From positions 62,001-126,000 of the forward strand of contig JACQFQ010000061.1 of NCBI GenBank assembly GCA_016199985.1: a stretch of DNA of 64,000 nt, in the 5' to 3' direction. Of this stretch, positions 1-10,656 are shown one piece after another. Under the pieces are notes generated by a model. The model searched no databases, was not told the DNA's origin, and saw nothing but the letters and a program-made list of their open reading frames with translations. How positions within the stretch are numbered: the first letter of the stretch is position 1; every line of letters starts with the position of its first letter. This stretch comes from Verrucomicrobiota bacterium. Lineage in GTDB: Bacteria; Verrucomicrobiota; Verrucomicrobiia; Limisphaerales; UBA11320. The translations under genes were made by a program, and so were the position numbers.

Positions 1-3000
1 GTTGAGATTCTGGCGATCGCCCAGAGTGGCAACCGAGGGCGCTGCGCCAGCCAGGGCTTTTTCGTTCAGCAGTTCGCGCCCTCGGGCGTGCTGACCGGAA
101 GTCTGAGCCAGGTTTCCATCACCTTCAACCAACCTGCCGGCGCGGCCAGCTTCACGCGGGAGGATGTTCGCGTCGAAACGCCGGGAGGTCCGCTGTCCGT
201 CGCGGACATCAGCATCGAAGCCTCCGCTGATCCCCGCAGATTCACCATCCACTTTCCGAGCCAGACCGCCGAAGGCGACTTTCGCGTTATCGTGGGGCCC
301 CAGATTCTGGATCTCAGCGGCAATCCCATGACGGGAGGAATCGCGGCCACCAATCGTTTGACCCTGGATCACACGGGTCCGCGAGTCGTCTCCACGTCGC
401 CACAGAGCGTCGCGTTGACGCGCGTCGACGCGATCGACGTCACCTTTGATGGTCTCATTGATTCCGCCACGCTTTCGCCTGCGGACTTGGTGATCACCGG
501 GGCCAACGCGCCTGCCATCGGCTCCGTCTCGCCGCTCTCCGGCTTCACCCACCGCTTCCAGCTGAACGCGCCCCTTCAGGCCGGGACGTACACGCTCGCC
601 GTGGGCCCCAACATTGCGGACCGGGCCGGGAATCTCATGGATCAGGACGGGGACGGGGTGAAGGGGGAGGCGACGGATGATGTGTATCGGTGGACGCTCG
701 AAGTGCGCGCGGCGGATCTCGCCGTGACGGCGCTCGAGACGCCTCCGACCGCGGCGGCTGGTTCTTCAACGCCGGTCCTGATCACGCTCGCGAATCTGGG
801 CTCCGCCACCGCGGTCGGTCCCTGGGACAACGAATTCCTGATCGCCGACTCGGCGGCCGGCGCGAATGCGGCGTCGCTGGGAGCATTTCGATTCGAAGGC
901 TCGATTGCCCCCGGGGCGTCGTTGGTCGTAACGCAGCGGGTCATTTTCGCTCCCAATCTGGCCGGCCCCCATTTCGTCGGGCTCCGCGCGGACCAGGGGC
1001 TTCGGGTCATCGAGATCGAGCGGGGGAACAATCTTCGCTACGCGTCTTCGCCAATCACTGTGACCGCGCCAGACCTGGCTATCACGGCGTTCACCGCGCC
1101 CGCCGCGGTGGTGCTCGGACAAACCGTCTCCGTGAACTGGACCGTGAGCAACCCGGGCACTGCTCCGACGCCTTCGGCGGCGGTGGATCGCCTCTATCTC
1201 AGCCGTTCCTCCACGGCCCTCGTCGACGGGATACTCGTCAGCGAACTGAGCGGCCAGCCGCTGAACCCGGGGCAATCCTACTCTCGCAACTTGAACGTGG
1301 TCCCGCCTGTTCAGAACTTCGGCGTCGATCCGCACTACTACTGGCTTCTGTTCACGGACGTCACGCAGACGCAAAGCGAATCCAAGGAGGACAACAACCT
1401 GGCGTCGCGTCCGGTGACGGTGTCGCTTCCGCCCCTTCCAGACCTCATGTCCGCGCAGGTGACCGTTCCCGCGGCCACGGCGCCGAACGAGCCGTTCTCT
1501 GTCAGCTGGGTGGTGACCAATCGGGGCAATCTCGCGGTGGACGCCGCGTGGATGGAACGCATCCAGGTTCGGGACGCCCTGGACCGTACGCTGCCTCTCG
1601 TGTTCCTCCGCGTCACGAACCAGTTGCCCGTCGGCGGAACCCTCACTCGAACTCAGCTGGTTCAGATTCCGCCCGCCGTCGCCGCGGGATCCGTTCACAT
1701 CACCGTGAATGTCGACCAGGACAACGAAGTGATCGAGTCGGACGAAAGCAATAACACGGCGGTTTCGCTGACCGCGATAGAGCTGGAGTCTTCGCTCTCA
1801 ATCGATCCCACGTCGCTTGTTCTCGACGAAGGCCAGGAAGCCACCCTGACGCTCACGCGCAACGCCGACCCAGTGGATGCGCTCGTGGTCACGATCGGCA
1901 ATACAGTTCCCAGCGGGCTCTCCGCTCCCGCGCAGGCGACTTTCGGGCCGGGGGTCAGCCGGATCAGCATTCCAGTGAAGGCCGTCGCCGATAACATCCC
2001 GGATCCGGACCAGGTGGGCCGGCTCAGCTTCGAAGGCCCCGGCGCGCGCGCCGCTTTCACGGCTTTCGTCGCGCGCAACGTCGACCAGCCCGCGTTGAAG
2101 CTCACGCTCGAGGCGGCGGAGCTGCGCGAAGGCGCCAGCCTGGTGGCGACCGTTCGTCGCACCGGCCCCTCCACACAGCCCGCGTCCATCACCATTGATC
2201 GCTCCGATCCCAATCGTCTGGACGCCCCCATCCAGCTGGACATGCCCTCGGGCGCCACCGAGGCGACATTCACGATCGCCGCGAGGCAGAACCCGCTCGT
2301 GGAGGGCGTCGTTGCTGTCTCGGTGTCCGTGCAGTCCGCGGGCTATCTGGCGGCCGTGGCCCAACTGAACCTTCTCGACGACGACATCCCCACCGTGCAG
2401 TTCCTGCTGGATCGCGATACGTTCGGCGAGTCGGCGGGCGCTCAGGCCGCCGTGGGCCGCCTGGTGCGCCAGGGTTCGCTGACGCGGCCTCTGGTATTCG
2501 AGCTCGCCTCCGCCAATCCCAACCTGGTGCAGGTGCCCCAGGTCGTGTCGATCGCCGCGGGTCGCTCCGAGTTCGCCTTCCCCATCTCCGTCACGGACGA
2601 CGCGCTGGTCAACGGAACGCGTGTCGTTCCCATTCGTGTGTTTGTTCGGCGCAGCGGCACGACCGAGATCGTCGCCGAGATTCCGGGGACGTCCGTGAAT
2701 GTCACTGACGACGACGGCGCCGCGCTCCGTCTCACGCTCAGCAAGGACCTCGCTCGCGAAGGCCAGGCCATCGGCGTGATCGGAACGGTGGAGAGGAACA
2801 CGCCCGTCGCCCAGGCCTTGGTGGTTTCGCTCTCCAGCAGCGACACGACGGAAGCCACCGTGCAGGGGACCGTCACCATCCCCGTCGGCGCCGCCAGCGC
2901 CAGCTTCCCGGTAGCCACTGTTGACGACAAGGTTGTGGATGGCAACCAGCCGGTGGTGATTCGCGCCACGGCGGGCGGGTTCGCCCCGGCTTCCGCGGGA

Positions 3001-6000
3001 TTCGTCGTCAGCGACGTGAACCTGCCCGACCTCGTCGCGGAGAAGATTGTCGGACCCGCGAAAGCCGAGTCCGAGGCCAACGTGCCGGTCACATTCCGGA
3101 TTGTGAACAATGGGTTCACCGGCGCGCCGGGGCCCGTCACCACCCGGGTCTTGATCAGCTCCGATCCCGTGCTCGGCAATGACAGTCTTTTGGGGCAGTA
3201 CACGCTGAGCGACGGATTGGCGGTGGGGGAGCCCGTGGAGCAAACGGTGCAGGTGCGGATGCCGCGCCAGACCGGGCGCTACTGGCTGGTCGTCGCCACG
3301 GACGCGCTGGAGGCGATCGAGGAAGTTCGCGAGGACAACAACACCATTCTCGCCGCGCAGCCCGTCGAGGTCATCGCGGGCTACACCGCGGTCGCGCAGA
3401 CCGACGTCACTCAAGGGGTCGCTTCTTCAACCCCGATTCCCATCAAGGGCAAGGCCGTGAAGCGGGACGGGACGCCGGCGGCGAACGTGGCTGTGTCGGC
3501 GCACATCACGGTGCGCGGATTCCGGCGCGTGATTGGAGCGGTGACGGACGCCCAGGGAAATTTTGCGACGCAGTTCCAACCGCTCGCGAACGAGGCGGGC
3601 CGCTATCAATTGGGGGCCGCGCATCCGGGCGAGGCGTTCGCCCCTGTTCAGGATGAGTTCACCCTTGTGGGCTTCGCCGCCGAGCCCGGCGCCTTCGGCT
3701 TCACGCTGAAGCCTGGAGTGACATCCGCAGCCGATATTGTGCTGCGCAATCTGAGCGACGTGCCTCTCACGGGACTCACCGCCTCGGCGCTGACGCCGCC
3801 GCCGGGAATGGATCTCGCGATGACTCCGAGCGCCTCAACGATACCGGGCTCGGGCACGGTCACTCTTCACGTCGCGCTGACGCCGCAGCCGAGCGCGCCC
3901 AGCATTGGCGGCGGAACCCTGCGGCTGACCACCGCGGAAGGCGCGGAGGTTCTCGTTCCCATTAGCTTCAGCGTTCTCTACCCGACGGCTCGCGTTGTCG
4001 CGAATCCGGGCAGCCTGGAAACCCGGATGCGGCCTGGCGCGCAGAGCGTTCTCGCGTTTGAGGTCGTCAATCAAGGCTCCGCGGACAGCGGTCCGTTGCT
4101 CGTGACGCTTCCGGACGCGCCGTGGATGTCGATCGCCAGCACCAACCCCATTCCTCCGCTCCCGCCGGGCGGCACCAACATCGTCACCCTCTTGCTCACG
4201 CCCTCCGTGTTCCTCGATATTGGCGTCTATGACGGCGCGATCGCGGTGAATGGCCAGGGCGCGGGCTTTTCGATCCCCTTCTCGATCCAGGCCGTGGCGG
4301 ACACGAAGGGGTCGCTCACCTTGCGGGTCGAGGACGAGTTCACCTTTTATGCCCAGGGCGCGCCGCGGGTGACCAGCGCCACGGTCATCATCCGCGACGC
4401 GGTCACCCAGCAGATCATCACCAACGCTGTCAGCGACGCCAACGGAGAGGTGAAGCTCACCGGCGTCCCCGAAGGCGATTACATCGTGGAAGCCTCGTCG
4501 CCCAAGCACTCCAACAGCCGCGACTACTTCAAGATTCTCGCGGGCCAAGACAACCAGGTCGCGACCTTCATTTCCCGCCAGTTGGTGGAATACAGCTGGA
4601 CGGTCGTGCCTGTTCAGGTGGAGGACCGGACGCACATTGTCATCGAAACGATTTTCGAAACCGTCGTTCCTGCCCCCGTGGTCACGGTGACTCCCTCCGC
4701 GATCGACCTCGACGACTACCCGGACGAGGAGACGCAGATCGACTTCGTGATTCAAAACCACGGCTTGATCGCCGCGCGGGACATGGACATCTCGTTCGAC
4801 GGGCATCCGGCTTACACCCTCACGCCCCTGGTCGAGAAACTCGGCTCACTGGCGGCGCAGAGCTCGATCGTCGTGCCCGTCATCCTTCGACGCACGCAGA
4901 GCTCCGGAGCGCCGGCGGGGTTGGCGGGCCTGCGGTTGGCGGGCGGGGCGCAGAACAAAGGGCCTTGCGGCGGTAGCGGACAGGTGCGCCATAAGCTGCG
5001 CTGCGGGCAAAAGGACAACCAATACTCGACTCCCATCGCCATTCGCAACGCGGGCAACTGCGGCGGCAGCGGAGGCTCTGGCGGCGGCGGCGGCGGCGGT
5101 GGCGGCGGCGGTTGGGGATACGGCGGCGGCGGTGGCGGCGGCGGTGGCGGCGGCGGCGCCGGAGCATTCGTCGCTCGACGCACGTTCAAGCCGAAGGACA
5201 ATTGCCAATGCGACACGGACGGCCCCGATGCCCCGCTCCTGCAAGGGTGTTTTGAAATGGGGATCGGAGGACCTTTCGCTTCCGCCGCGGGCAGCGTCGC
5301 GAATGGCGCTCTCAAGGCGATCAACGGATCCGCCAGCCTCGACCTGAACGGCTTGGTGAAGTTCTGCACGTGCTGCGACGACGATGGATGGGGCATCACG
5401 AAGGAAGCGACGATCGAACTCAACGGCCAGGTGACCGCTGAGATTCCTCTTGTCGGCAAGACGTTCAAGACAACGGTCCAGGGCGCCGGCGGGGAATCCG
5501 CCTCGGCTGAATGGGGGATCGGTTGCGCGCTGAAACTGCAGGGCGCCATCAAAGGATCGCTCCAAGGCAGCAGCGAGTGTCACGACAAGAACGCCAAGCT
5601 TTGCTACTCGGTGACCGCTGAGCTCAATGGCGCGGCGGAATGCTCCGTGGGCGGCAAGGTGACAGCGACCGTTGGCGGCAAGACGGAAACGTCCGCTCTC
5701 CGAGGCTACGCCAATATCAACTCCGGGTACTCCGCGCAATTCCAGGCCTGCGATGGACAGCCCGGCGTCAGCAAGTACTGTCTCAAACCACTCGTCGCGG
5801 AAGCCGGTTTCGAGTTCCAGCTGGGCGGGCTGAAATCCAATCCGAAGGTCACACAGGAATTGGTCAAGGAATCCTGCGTTCCTCCCCCCGCCCCCGCCCC
5901 CGCGTCGTTGCTGGATGATCTGCCGGACGATGTGGCGAAGGATGTTCACCGCCAGGTCCAGGAAGCGATCGACAAGCTCGTTGAGGAAGCGCGACAGAAG

Positions 6001-8847
6001 CTCCTGAGCACCGGCCCGCGCACCGCGGGCGTGTCGCCCTCGCGACTCAACGCCAAAGGCCAGCCGCAGCTCGCGGGGACGGCCGATGGCATCTGCGCGC
6101 GGGTGAAGCTGCGGCTTGAGCAGGACCTGGTCCTGACCCGGCAGGGCTTCGAGGCAACGCTGGAGCTGGTCAATCGAGATCCCGCCAATGAGCTGGAGAA
6201 TCTCAGCGTCGACGTCGCCATCTTCGACAAGGACGGTCATACCGCCACGGACCTCTTCGGCATCCGTCCGCCGCGCCTCGACAATCTCTCCGCTGTCGAC
6301 GGAACGGGCGTTCTGGCGGGCAACAGCACCGGCAGCGCCGCGTTTGTCCTCATCCCAACCCGCGACGCCGCGCCTGAGCAGGAAACGCAATACTTCGTCG
6401 GGGGATTCCTCAGCTACCGGCTGGAGGGCAAGGAAGTGGTTACCGTCATGGTGCCCGTCCCCATCACCGTCCGGCCGGATCCGCGCCTGGTCGTGAAGTA
6501 TTTCCATCAGCGCGATGTGCTGGGCGACGATCCGTTCACCAAGGAGATCCTCGAGCCCTCCGTGCCCTACACCCTGGGCGTGATGGTCGAGAACAAGGGC
6601 AAAGGCGACGCGCATAACGTCCGCATCATCTCTGGACAGCCTCAGATCGTGGAGAACGAGAAGGGCCTCGCGATCGACTTCAAAATCATCGCGACCGAGG
6701 TGGCCGGCAAATCGGTGACGCCTTCGCTGACAGCGCAGTTCGGCGAGATCAAGGGCGGCGATCGCGGCATCGCCCGCTGGCTGCTCACCTCCACGCTCCA
6801 GGGGTTGTTCATCGACTACAAGGCGACCTTCGAGCACGTCGACAGCCTCGGCAAAACGAATCTCTCGCTGGTCGATGAAGTCACGATCCATGAGATGATT
6901 CATATGGTGGAGGCCGACCGCGAGTTCAGCGACGGCAAGCCTGATTTCCTCGTGAATGACCAGGCGGACCCGGAGGCGTTGCCGGACAGCCTGTATTTGA
7001 GCGATGGATCCACCAACGTCGTGGACGTGGTTCGGGACGCGGCGATCAGCGGCCGCGTCACGGATCCGGAGCACACCGTCCAGCTGACGGTGAGCGGAGG
7101 CGACGGATGGAGCTACCTGCTCATCCCTGATCCCTCCGCGGGGCTTCTGGAGCTGACGCGCGTGGAGCGCGGCGATGGATCGGTTGTGGCGCTGGGCACC
7201 AACATCTGGGTCACCGATCGCACCTTCATCGGCCATTCGCAACGCCCTCGATACGAATCCATGCTCCACTTCCTCGAGCACGGGATGAAGGGCAGCTACA
7301 CGCTCTTCTATAGCGAACGCTCCTCCGCGGACACCACTCCGCCCAAGACCGCGGTTCTGCCTTTGCCGGCGGTGAGCGGGCCGATTATTCCGGTGTTGTG
7401 GGATGGCGGCGACGAGCCGGGCGGCAGCGGTCTCGCCACCTTCGACGTGTTCGTTGCGATCAACGACGGACCCTTCACCGCATGGGTGACCAACTCGGTC
7501 GAGCAGGGCGGGGTGTATCGCGGGGTTCCTGGCAATCGCTACGCCTTCTACTCAGTGGGCGTCGATCGAAAGGGCAACCGCGAGGCCGCCCCCATCGAAC
7601 CCGACACCCTCACCCTGGTGGAGCAGCGCGACAATCATCCTCCGGTGCTCGCGGCGCTTTCGCCCCTGTCCATCAACGAAGGCGATGTGTTTGAGTTCCA
7701 GCTCGTGGCCTCCGATGCGGACCAGCCGCCGCAGGCCCTGATCTTCAGCCTCGGAAACAACGCCCCGGCCGGCATGACCATTGACGCCCGCACCGGGGTG
7801 ATCCGGTGGTCCACCGGCGAGGCCACGGGGCCCGCCACCTACGACGTGGACGTGCAAGTGCGGGACACCGGCTTCCCCTCGAAGACCGGCGTCGGGAAAC
7901 TGACGCTGACCGTGCTCGAGGTGAACCAGGCGCCTGTTTTGTTGGCCGCGCCGGATCTCTCCGGGTCGGAAACGCGGGAGATTCGCTACACATTCGATGC
8001 GCATGACTCGGATCTTCCTCCGCAGAAGCTGCGCTTCTCGCTCGTGGACGCTCCGGCTGGCGCCTCCATCCAATCCGACACGGGCCTGTTCCGATGGCGT
8101 CCGACAGCCTTCCAGGGCGGAAGGAGCTATCCGATTCAGGTCGTGGTATGCGACGATGGCAGTCCGTCGCTTTGCGCGACCCAGCGATGGTCGATCGCGG
8201 TCGCGGACTCCCTGGCGGGCGTGACCGTGGCCGTGGGGCGAACCAACGTTGTCGCCGGCCGATCCGGAGCGACGCCGATCAGCGTCGAGACAGGAACGGC
8301 CTTGGACAAGGTTGCGTTTGGCCTCGATCTGCCCGAGGCGTCGTTGCTGAGCCTCAACCTGCTCCCGGTGGCGCCTAATGTCCTGGCGACGTCGCTGCAG
8401 CGTGTTTCGAGCAATCACTTCTCGGTGGTTGTTCAGGCTCGTCCTGGAGCGGGGTTTGAGGGAACCGTGCGCCTCGCCGACCTGGCGTTCAATGTCCCGT
8501 CGGACGCGCTCTCGCTCTCCATCGCGTTGCCGCCCCTGGATCCGCTCGCGACTCCGTCGGATGGCTCGGCGGCGATCCATGCGCTCACCCGGGACGGCCG
8601 TGTCTACGTTGTGGGCAGGGCGCCCCTGCTCGACGCCAAACGCCTCGTGGACGGCACGGTTTCCCTCACGCTGTTCGGGCGTGCGGGTGGAACATTCCGC
8701 GTTGAGTCGGCGACGCGCGTCGATCAGCCCGTCTGGACCCCGTTCCAGACGCTCACGCTCGGCGCTTCCGAGGAGAAACGCGTGCTGGCGCCCATCACGC
8801 CGGGAGTGAACGTCCGGTTCTTCCGCGCGGTGGAAGCGAACCCATAA
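1..8847 (+). CDS. Giant exported CARDB/Calx-beta/Ig-like repeat protein (5' truncated)
   Basis: The reading frame is open from base 1, so the true start lies upstream and about 2948 residues are visible. From the left edge I read two SbsA-type Ig-like domains (ending in a DQDGDG acidic loop near 640-680), three CARDB repeats (about 700-1770, each starting PDL...), several Calx-beta-like repeats (about 1790-3010), a fourth CARDB (about 3020-3390), carboxypeptidase-regulatory-like beta domains, a Gly tract (about 5060-5160), a Cys-containing block (CQC, CTCCDDDGWG) at 5200-5600, Ig/cadherin-like putative-Ig domains (about 7620-8200) and a tail ending FFRAVEANP. Such proteins are extracellular adhesin or surface proteins. 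No enzyme motif was recognised. The signal peptide would be upstream of the window. The function is not known. The family assignment of the repeats is fairly secure, their exact number is not. Confidence 0.85.
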   Translation, partial: VEILAIAQSGNRGRCASQGFFVQQFAPSGVLTGSLSQVSITFNQPAGAASFTREDVRVETPGGPLSVADISIEASADPRRFTIHFPSQTAEGDFRVIVGPQILDLSGNPMTGGIAATNRLTLDHTGPRVVSTSPQSVALTRVDAIDVTFDGLIDSATLSPADLVITGANAPAIGSVSPLSGFTHRFQLNAPLQAGTYTLAVGPNIADRAGNLMDQDGDGVKGEATDDVYRWTLEVRAADLAVTALETPPTAAAGSSTPVLITLANLGSATAVGPWDNEFLIADSAAGANAASLGAFRFEGSIAPGASLVVTQRVIFAPNLAGPHFVGLRADQGLRVIEIERGNNLRYASSPITVTAPDLAITAFTAPAAVVLGQTVSVNWTVSNPGTAPTPSAAVDRLYLSRSSTALVDGILVSELSGQPLNPGQSYSRNLNVVPPVQNFGVDPHYYWLLFTDVTQTQSESKEDNNLASRPVTVSLPPLPDLMSAQVTVPAATAPNEPFSVSWVVTNRGNLAVDAAWMERIQVRDALDRTLPLVFLRVTNQLPVGGTLTRTQLVQIPPAVAAGSVHITVNVDQDNEVIESDESNNTAVSLTAIELESSLSIDPTSLVLDEGQEATLTLTRNADPVDALVVTIGNTVPSGLSAPAQATFGPGVSRISIPVKAVADNIPDPDQVGRLSFEGPGARAAFTAFVARNVDQPALKLTLEAAELREGASLVATVRRTGPSTQPASITIDRSDPNRLDAPIQLDMPSGATEATFTIAARQNPLVEGVVAVSVSVQSAGYLAAVAQLNLLDDDIPTVQFLLDRDTFGESAGAQAAVGRLVRQGSLTRPLVFELASANPNLVQVPQVVSIAAGRSEFAFPISVTDDALVNGTRVVPIRVFVRRSGTTEIVAEIPGTSVNVTDDDGAALRLTLSKDLAREGQAIGVIGTVERNTPVAQALVVSLSSSDTTEATVQGTVTIPVGAASASFPVATVDDKVVDGNQPVVIRATAGGFAPASAGFVVSDVNLPDLVAEKIVGPAKAESEANVPVTFRIVNNGFTGAPGPVTTRVLISSDPVLGNDSLLGQYTLSDGLAVGEPVEQTVQVRMPRQTGRYWLVVATDALEAIEEVREDNNTILAAQPVEVIAGYTAVAQTDVTQGVASSTPIPIKGKAVKRDGTPAANVAVSAHITVRGFRRVIGAVTDAQGNFATQFQPLANEAGRYQLGAAHPGEAFAPVQDEFTLVGFAAEPGAFGFTLKPGVTSAADIVLRNLSDVPLTGLTASALTPPPGMDLAMTPSASTIPGSGTVTLHVALTPQPSAPSIGGGTLRLTTAEGAEVLVPISFSVLYPTARVVANPGSLETRMRPGAQSVLAFEVVNQGSADSGPLLVTLPDAPWMSIASTNPIPPLPPGGTNIVTLLLTPSVFLDIGVYDGAIAVNGQGAGFSIPFSIQAVADTKGSLTLRVEDEFTFYAQGAPRVTSATVIIRDAVTQQIITNAVSDANGEVKLTGVPEGDYIVEASSPKHSNSRDYFKILAGQDNQVATFISRQLVEYSWTVVPVQVEDRTHIVIETIFETVVPAPVVTVTPSAIDLDDYPDEETQIDFVIQNHGLIAARDMDISFDGHPAYTLTPLVEKLGSLAAQSSIVVPVILRRTQSSGAPAGLAGLRLAGGAQNKGPCGGSGQVRHKLRCGQKDNQYSTPIAIRNAGNCGGSGGSGGGGGGGGGGGWGYGGGGGGGGGGGGAGAFVARRTFKPKDNCQCDTDGPDAPLLQGCFEMGIGGPFASAAGSVANGALKAINGSASLDLNGLVKFCTCCDDDGWGITKEATIELNGQVTAEIPLVGKTFKTTVQGAGGESASAEWGIGCALKLQGAIKGSLQGSSECHDKNAKLCYSVTAELNGAAECSVGGKVTATVGGKTETSALRGYANINSGYSAQFQACDGQPGVSKYCLKPLVAEAGFEFQLGGLKSNPKVTQELVKESCVPPPAPAPASLLDDLPDDVAKDVHRQVQEAIDKLVEEARQKLLSTGPRTAGVSPSRLNAKGQPQLAGTADGICARVKLRLEQDLVLTRQGFEATLELVNRDPANELENLSVDVAIFDKDGHTATDLFGIRPPRLDNLSAVDGTGVLAGNSTGSAAFVLIPTRDAAPEQETQYFVGGFLSYRLEGKEVVTVMVPVPITVRPDPRLVVKYFHQRDVLGDDPFTKEILEPSVPYTLGVMVENKGKGDAHNVRIISGQPQIVENEKGLAIDFKIIATEVAGKSVTPSLTAQFGEIKGGDRGIARWLLTSTLQGLFIDYKATFEHVDSLGKTNLSLVDEVTIHEMIHMVEADREFSDGKPDFLVNDQADPEALPDSLYLSDGSTNVVDVVRDAAISGRVTDPEHTVQLTVSGGDGWSYLLIPDPSAGLLELTRVERGDGSVVALGTNIWVTDRTFIGHSQRPRYESMLHFLEHGMKGSYTLFYSERSSADTTPPKTAVLPLPAVSGPIIPVLWDGGDEPGGSGLATFDVFVAINDGPFTAWVTNSVEQGGVYRGVPGNRYAFYSVGVDRKGNREAAPIEPDTLTLVEQRDNHPPVLAALSPLSINEGDVFEFQLVASDADQPPQALIFSLGNNAPAGMTIDARTGVIRWSTGEATGPATYDVDVQVRDTGFPSKTGVGKLTLTVLEVNQAPVLLAAPDLSGSETREIRYTFDAHDSDLPPQKLRFSLVDAPAGASIQSDTGLFRWRPTAFQGGRSYPIQVVVCDDGSPSLCATQRWSIAVADSLAGVTVAVGRTNVVAGRSGATPISVETGTALDKVAFGLDLPEASLLSLNLLPVAPNVLATSLQRVSSNHFSVVVQARPGAGFEGTVRLADLAFNVPSDALSLSIALPPLDPLATPSDGSAAIHALTRDGRVYVVGRAPLLDAKRLVDGTVSLTLFGRAGGTFRVESATRVDQPVWTPFQTLTLGASEEKRVLAPITPGVNVRFFRAVEANP
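5080..5159 (+). repeat. Imperfect GGC trinucleotide tract
   Basis: Two runs of GGC/GGT codons (about 5080-5112 and 5122-5159) are separated by a short Trp-Gly-Tyr stretch. They encode a polyglycine linker inside the giant repeat protein. The tract is a likely site of slippage, and all changes of whole codons would stay in frame. The opposite strand would read as polyproline, which is a shadow. Confidence 0.8.
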
Positions 8848-8958
8848 CGCGGCGGGTTCAGCGGCGCGCGAACCGGAACCAAAACCAAAGGATCGAAGCG
8901 GGCGCTTGCCGCAGAGCGGGCGGCTCGCTCAGTGGTCCCCTGACTTCTTCGGCAAGAC

Positions 8959-10656
8959 CTACGGCGCGCGCGTTCTACCGCCGCTGCGGTCGCTGCTTTG
9001 CGAATCAGGCCTCGCGGCCGGGCGAGTTGGCGGCGACGGCGCGGGAGCGCGCGTCGTCGCCGCCGCCGGCCGAACCGCGGAGGCGGAGGCGGAGGCGGAG
9101 GCGGGAGGAGAGGGGAGGGCGCTTCCTTGCGCTTCCTGACGGGAGAGCACGGTGGGGACGCTTGCGTTTCCGCAGCGATCCACGGCGCGCACCGAGAACA
9201 CCTCGGGCAGCTCGCCCGATTGAAACACGCAGCTGCCGACTTGCGCTGAGAACACTTTCGACTGCCATCTTCCTTTGTCGCGGTATTGCACGAGCCAGGA
9301 CTGCAGCGGCTCGCTGGCCTTGGACTGCCACGCGAACCCGGGCGACGGGCTCGCTGGCTGGGGGAGAAGGGGCGCCACGGCGGGCGACGCGGGTGGACGA
9401 TTGTCCAGCCACGAAAACACGGGAGTCAGCGCGACGTCCCGATACACCGAGCCGAGCAGCTGGTCTCCGATGCCCTGCCGGTTTTGCAGGAGGGCCTTGA
9501 TGCTCCAGTGCGCGACCCCTGCCGCGGACCCGGAGCGCTGAACCATGCCAATTTCGTTGAGGATTTCCGAGGGAGCGTAGCGAGTTCCGATGTTCGCTGT
9601 GTTGATTCCCGGGAACAGATGCCGGTGTCGCAGATTCTGCTCGCCCCACCATTTCAAGAGCGCGGGAAAGCTTTGCTCCCTGGAGTCAATGGGCCAGTAA
9701 AGCTGGGGCGCCATGTAGTCCATCCAGCCCTCGTTCCACCACTTGCGCGAGTCCGCGTAGAGTTCCTTGTATGAATCGAGCCCTTCAATCCCGACCGGAT
9801 TCCCGGGACGCCAGATGCCAAACGGACTGATTCCCACCTTCACGTGCGGCTTCTGAGATTTCACCGAGGCGTAGAGCTTGCGAACGAAATTGTCGACCTG
9901 CAGACGTCGCCAATCATCGCGCGACAATCTCCCTCCCTGCGCCATGTACCGTTTCCAGCTCGGGCCGTCGGGAAAATCCTGCGGGTGGCCCTTCGCGTCC
10001 TTTTCCTTGTAAGGATAAAAATAGTCATCCATGTGAACGCCATCCACGTCATAGCGCTTCACGACATCGAGGATGACTTTGAGCGAGTACTCCTGCACCC
10101 CAGGGTCGCCCGGGTCGAGCCAGAGGTACTTGCCATAACTGCGGACCCATTGAGGCTTGGTCTTGGAGATATGCCGCGACGACACCGGTCCCTGCGTGAG
10201 GTGGTATCGGGCCCGGAACGGATTGAACCAGGCATGAAGCTCAAGGCCGCGCTGGTGAGCCTCCCGGATGGCGAAAGCGAGCGGGTCGTAGGGAGGATTC
10301 GGGGCCTGGCCCATCGTTCCCGTGAGATACTCCGACCACGGTTCAAACCGCGACTCATACAGAGCGTCGCACGCCGGCCGCACCTGGAACAGAATGGCGT
10401 TGAGCTGCAGCCTGGCCGCTTGATTCAGCAGCCCGATCAGCTCCTGCTGCTGCTGCGAGGTGGAGAGCCCGGGGCGGGAAGGCCAGTCGATGTTATTGAC
10501 TGTCGCCACCCACGCTCCGCGAAATTCGCGGTTCGGCGCCGGCGGGGCTTCGGTGGATGAAACGTAAGTGGCGGCGTCGGAGACAATCGCCAAGGCCGCG
10601 GCCGCCGCAAGACTCGCAAGCCGCGCGGCGAGCCGGGGGATGGGGTGGGTGCTCAT
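8959..10656 (-). CDS. Secreted GHL10/DUF187-type glycoside hydrolase-like protein
   Basis: 565 residues. The start is set at the ATG whose A overlaps the TGA of the upstream gene (ATGA at 10653-10656), followed by a signal peptide (MSTHPIPRLAARLASLAAAAAL..., cut near SDA). Residues about 40-370 match the glycosyl hydrolase-like 10 (YngK/DUF187) family: EFRGAWVATVNNIDWPS near the N-terminus, LQLNAILFQVRP, ELHAWFNPFRA, YDVDGVHMDDYF and GISPFGIWR. The family is thought to act on cell-wall or extracellular glycans, with a TIM-barrel fold. The C-terminus has a beta domain followed by a low-complexity Ser/Ala/Pro tail encoded by GGCGGA-type repeats near 9080-9115. It is co-transcribed with the alpha/beta hydrolase and converges on the giant repeat gene. 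The exact substrate cannot be told. Confidence 0.85.
   Translation of the reverse strand: MSTHPIPRLAARLASLAAAAALAIVSDAATYVSSTEAPPAPNREFRGAWVATVNNIDWPSRPGLSTSQQQQELIGLLNQAARLQLNAILFQVRPACDALYESRFEPWSEYLTGTMGQAPNPPYDPLAFAIREAHQRGLELHAWFNPFRARYHLTQGPVSSRHISKTKPQWVRSYGKYLWLDPGDPGVQEYSLKVILDVVKRYDVDGVHMDDYFYPYKEKDAKGHPQDFPDGPSWKRYMAQGGRLSRDDWRRLQVDNFVRKLYASVKSQKPHVKVGISPFGIWRPGNPVGIEGLDSYKELYADSRKWWNEGWMDYMAPQLYWPIDSREQSFPALLKWWGEQNLRHRHLFPGINTANIGTRYAPSEILNEIGMVQRSGSAAGVAHWSIKALLQNRQGIGDQLLGSVYRDVALTPVFSWLDNRPPASPAVAPLLPQPASPSPGFAWQSKASEPLQSWLVQYRDKGRWQSKVFSAQVGSCVFQSGELPEVFSVRAVDRCGNASVPTVLSRQEAQGSALPSPPASASASASAVRPAAATTRAPAPSPPTRPAARPDSQSSDRSGGRTRAP

Noticed and set aside
5060..5165. Glycine tract as a CRISPR or tandem-repeat array
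   Set aside because: Units are 3 bp with no spacers and are in frame within a gene.
4846..7281. Long minus-strand open frame (about 811 codons) inside the giant repeat gene
   Set aside because: It is the antisense of GC-rich coding sequence, with proline/arginine/alanine-rich composition, no domain and no start signal. The plus frame shows clear repeat domains.
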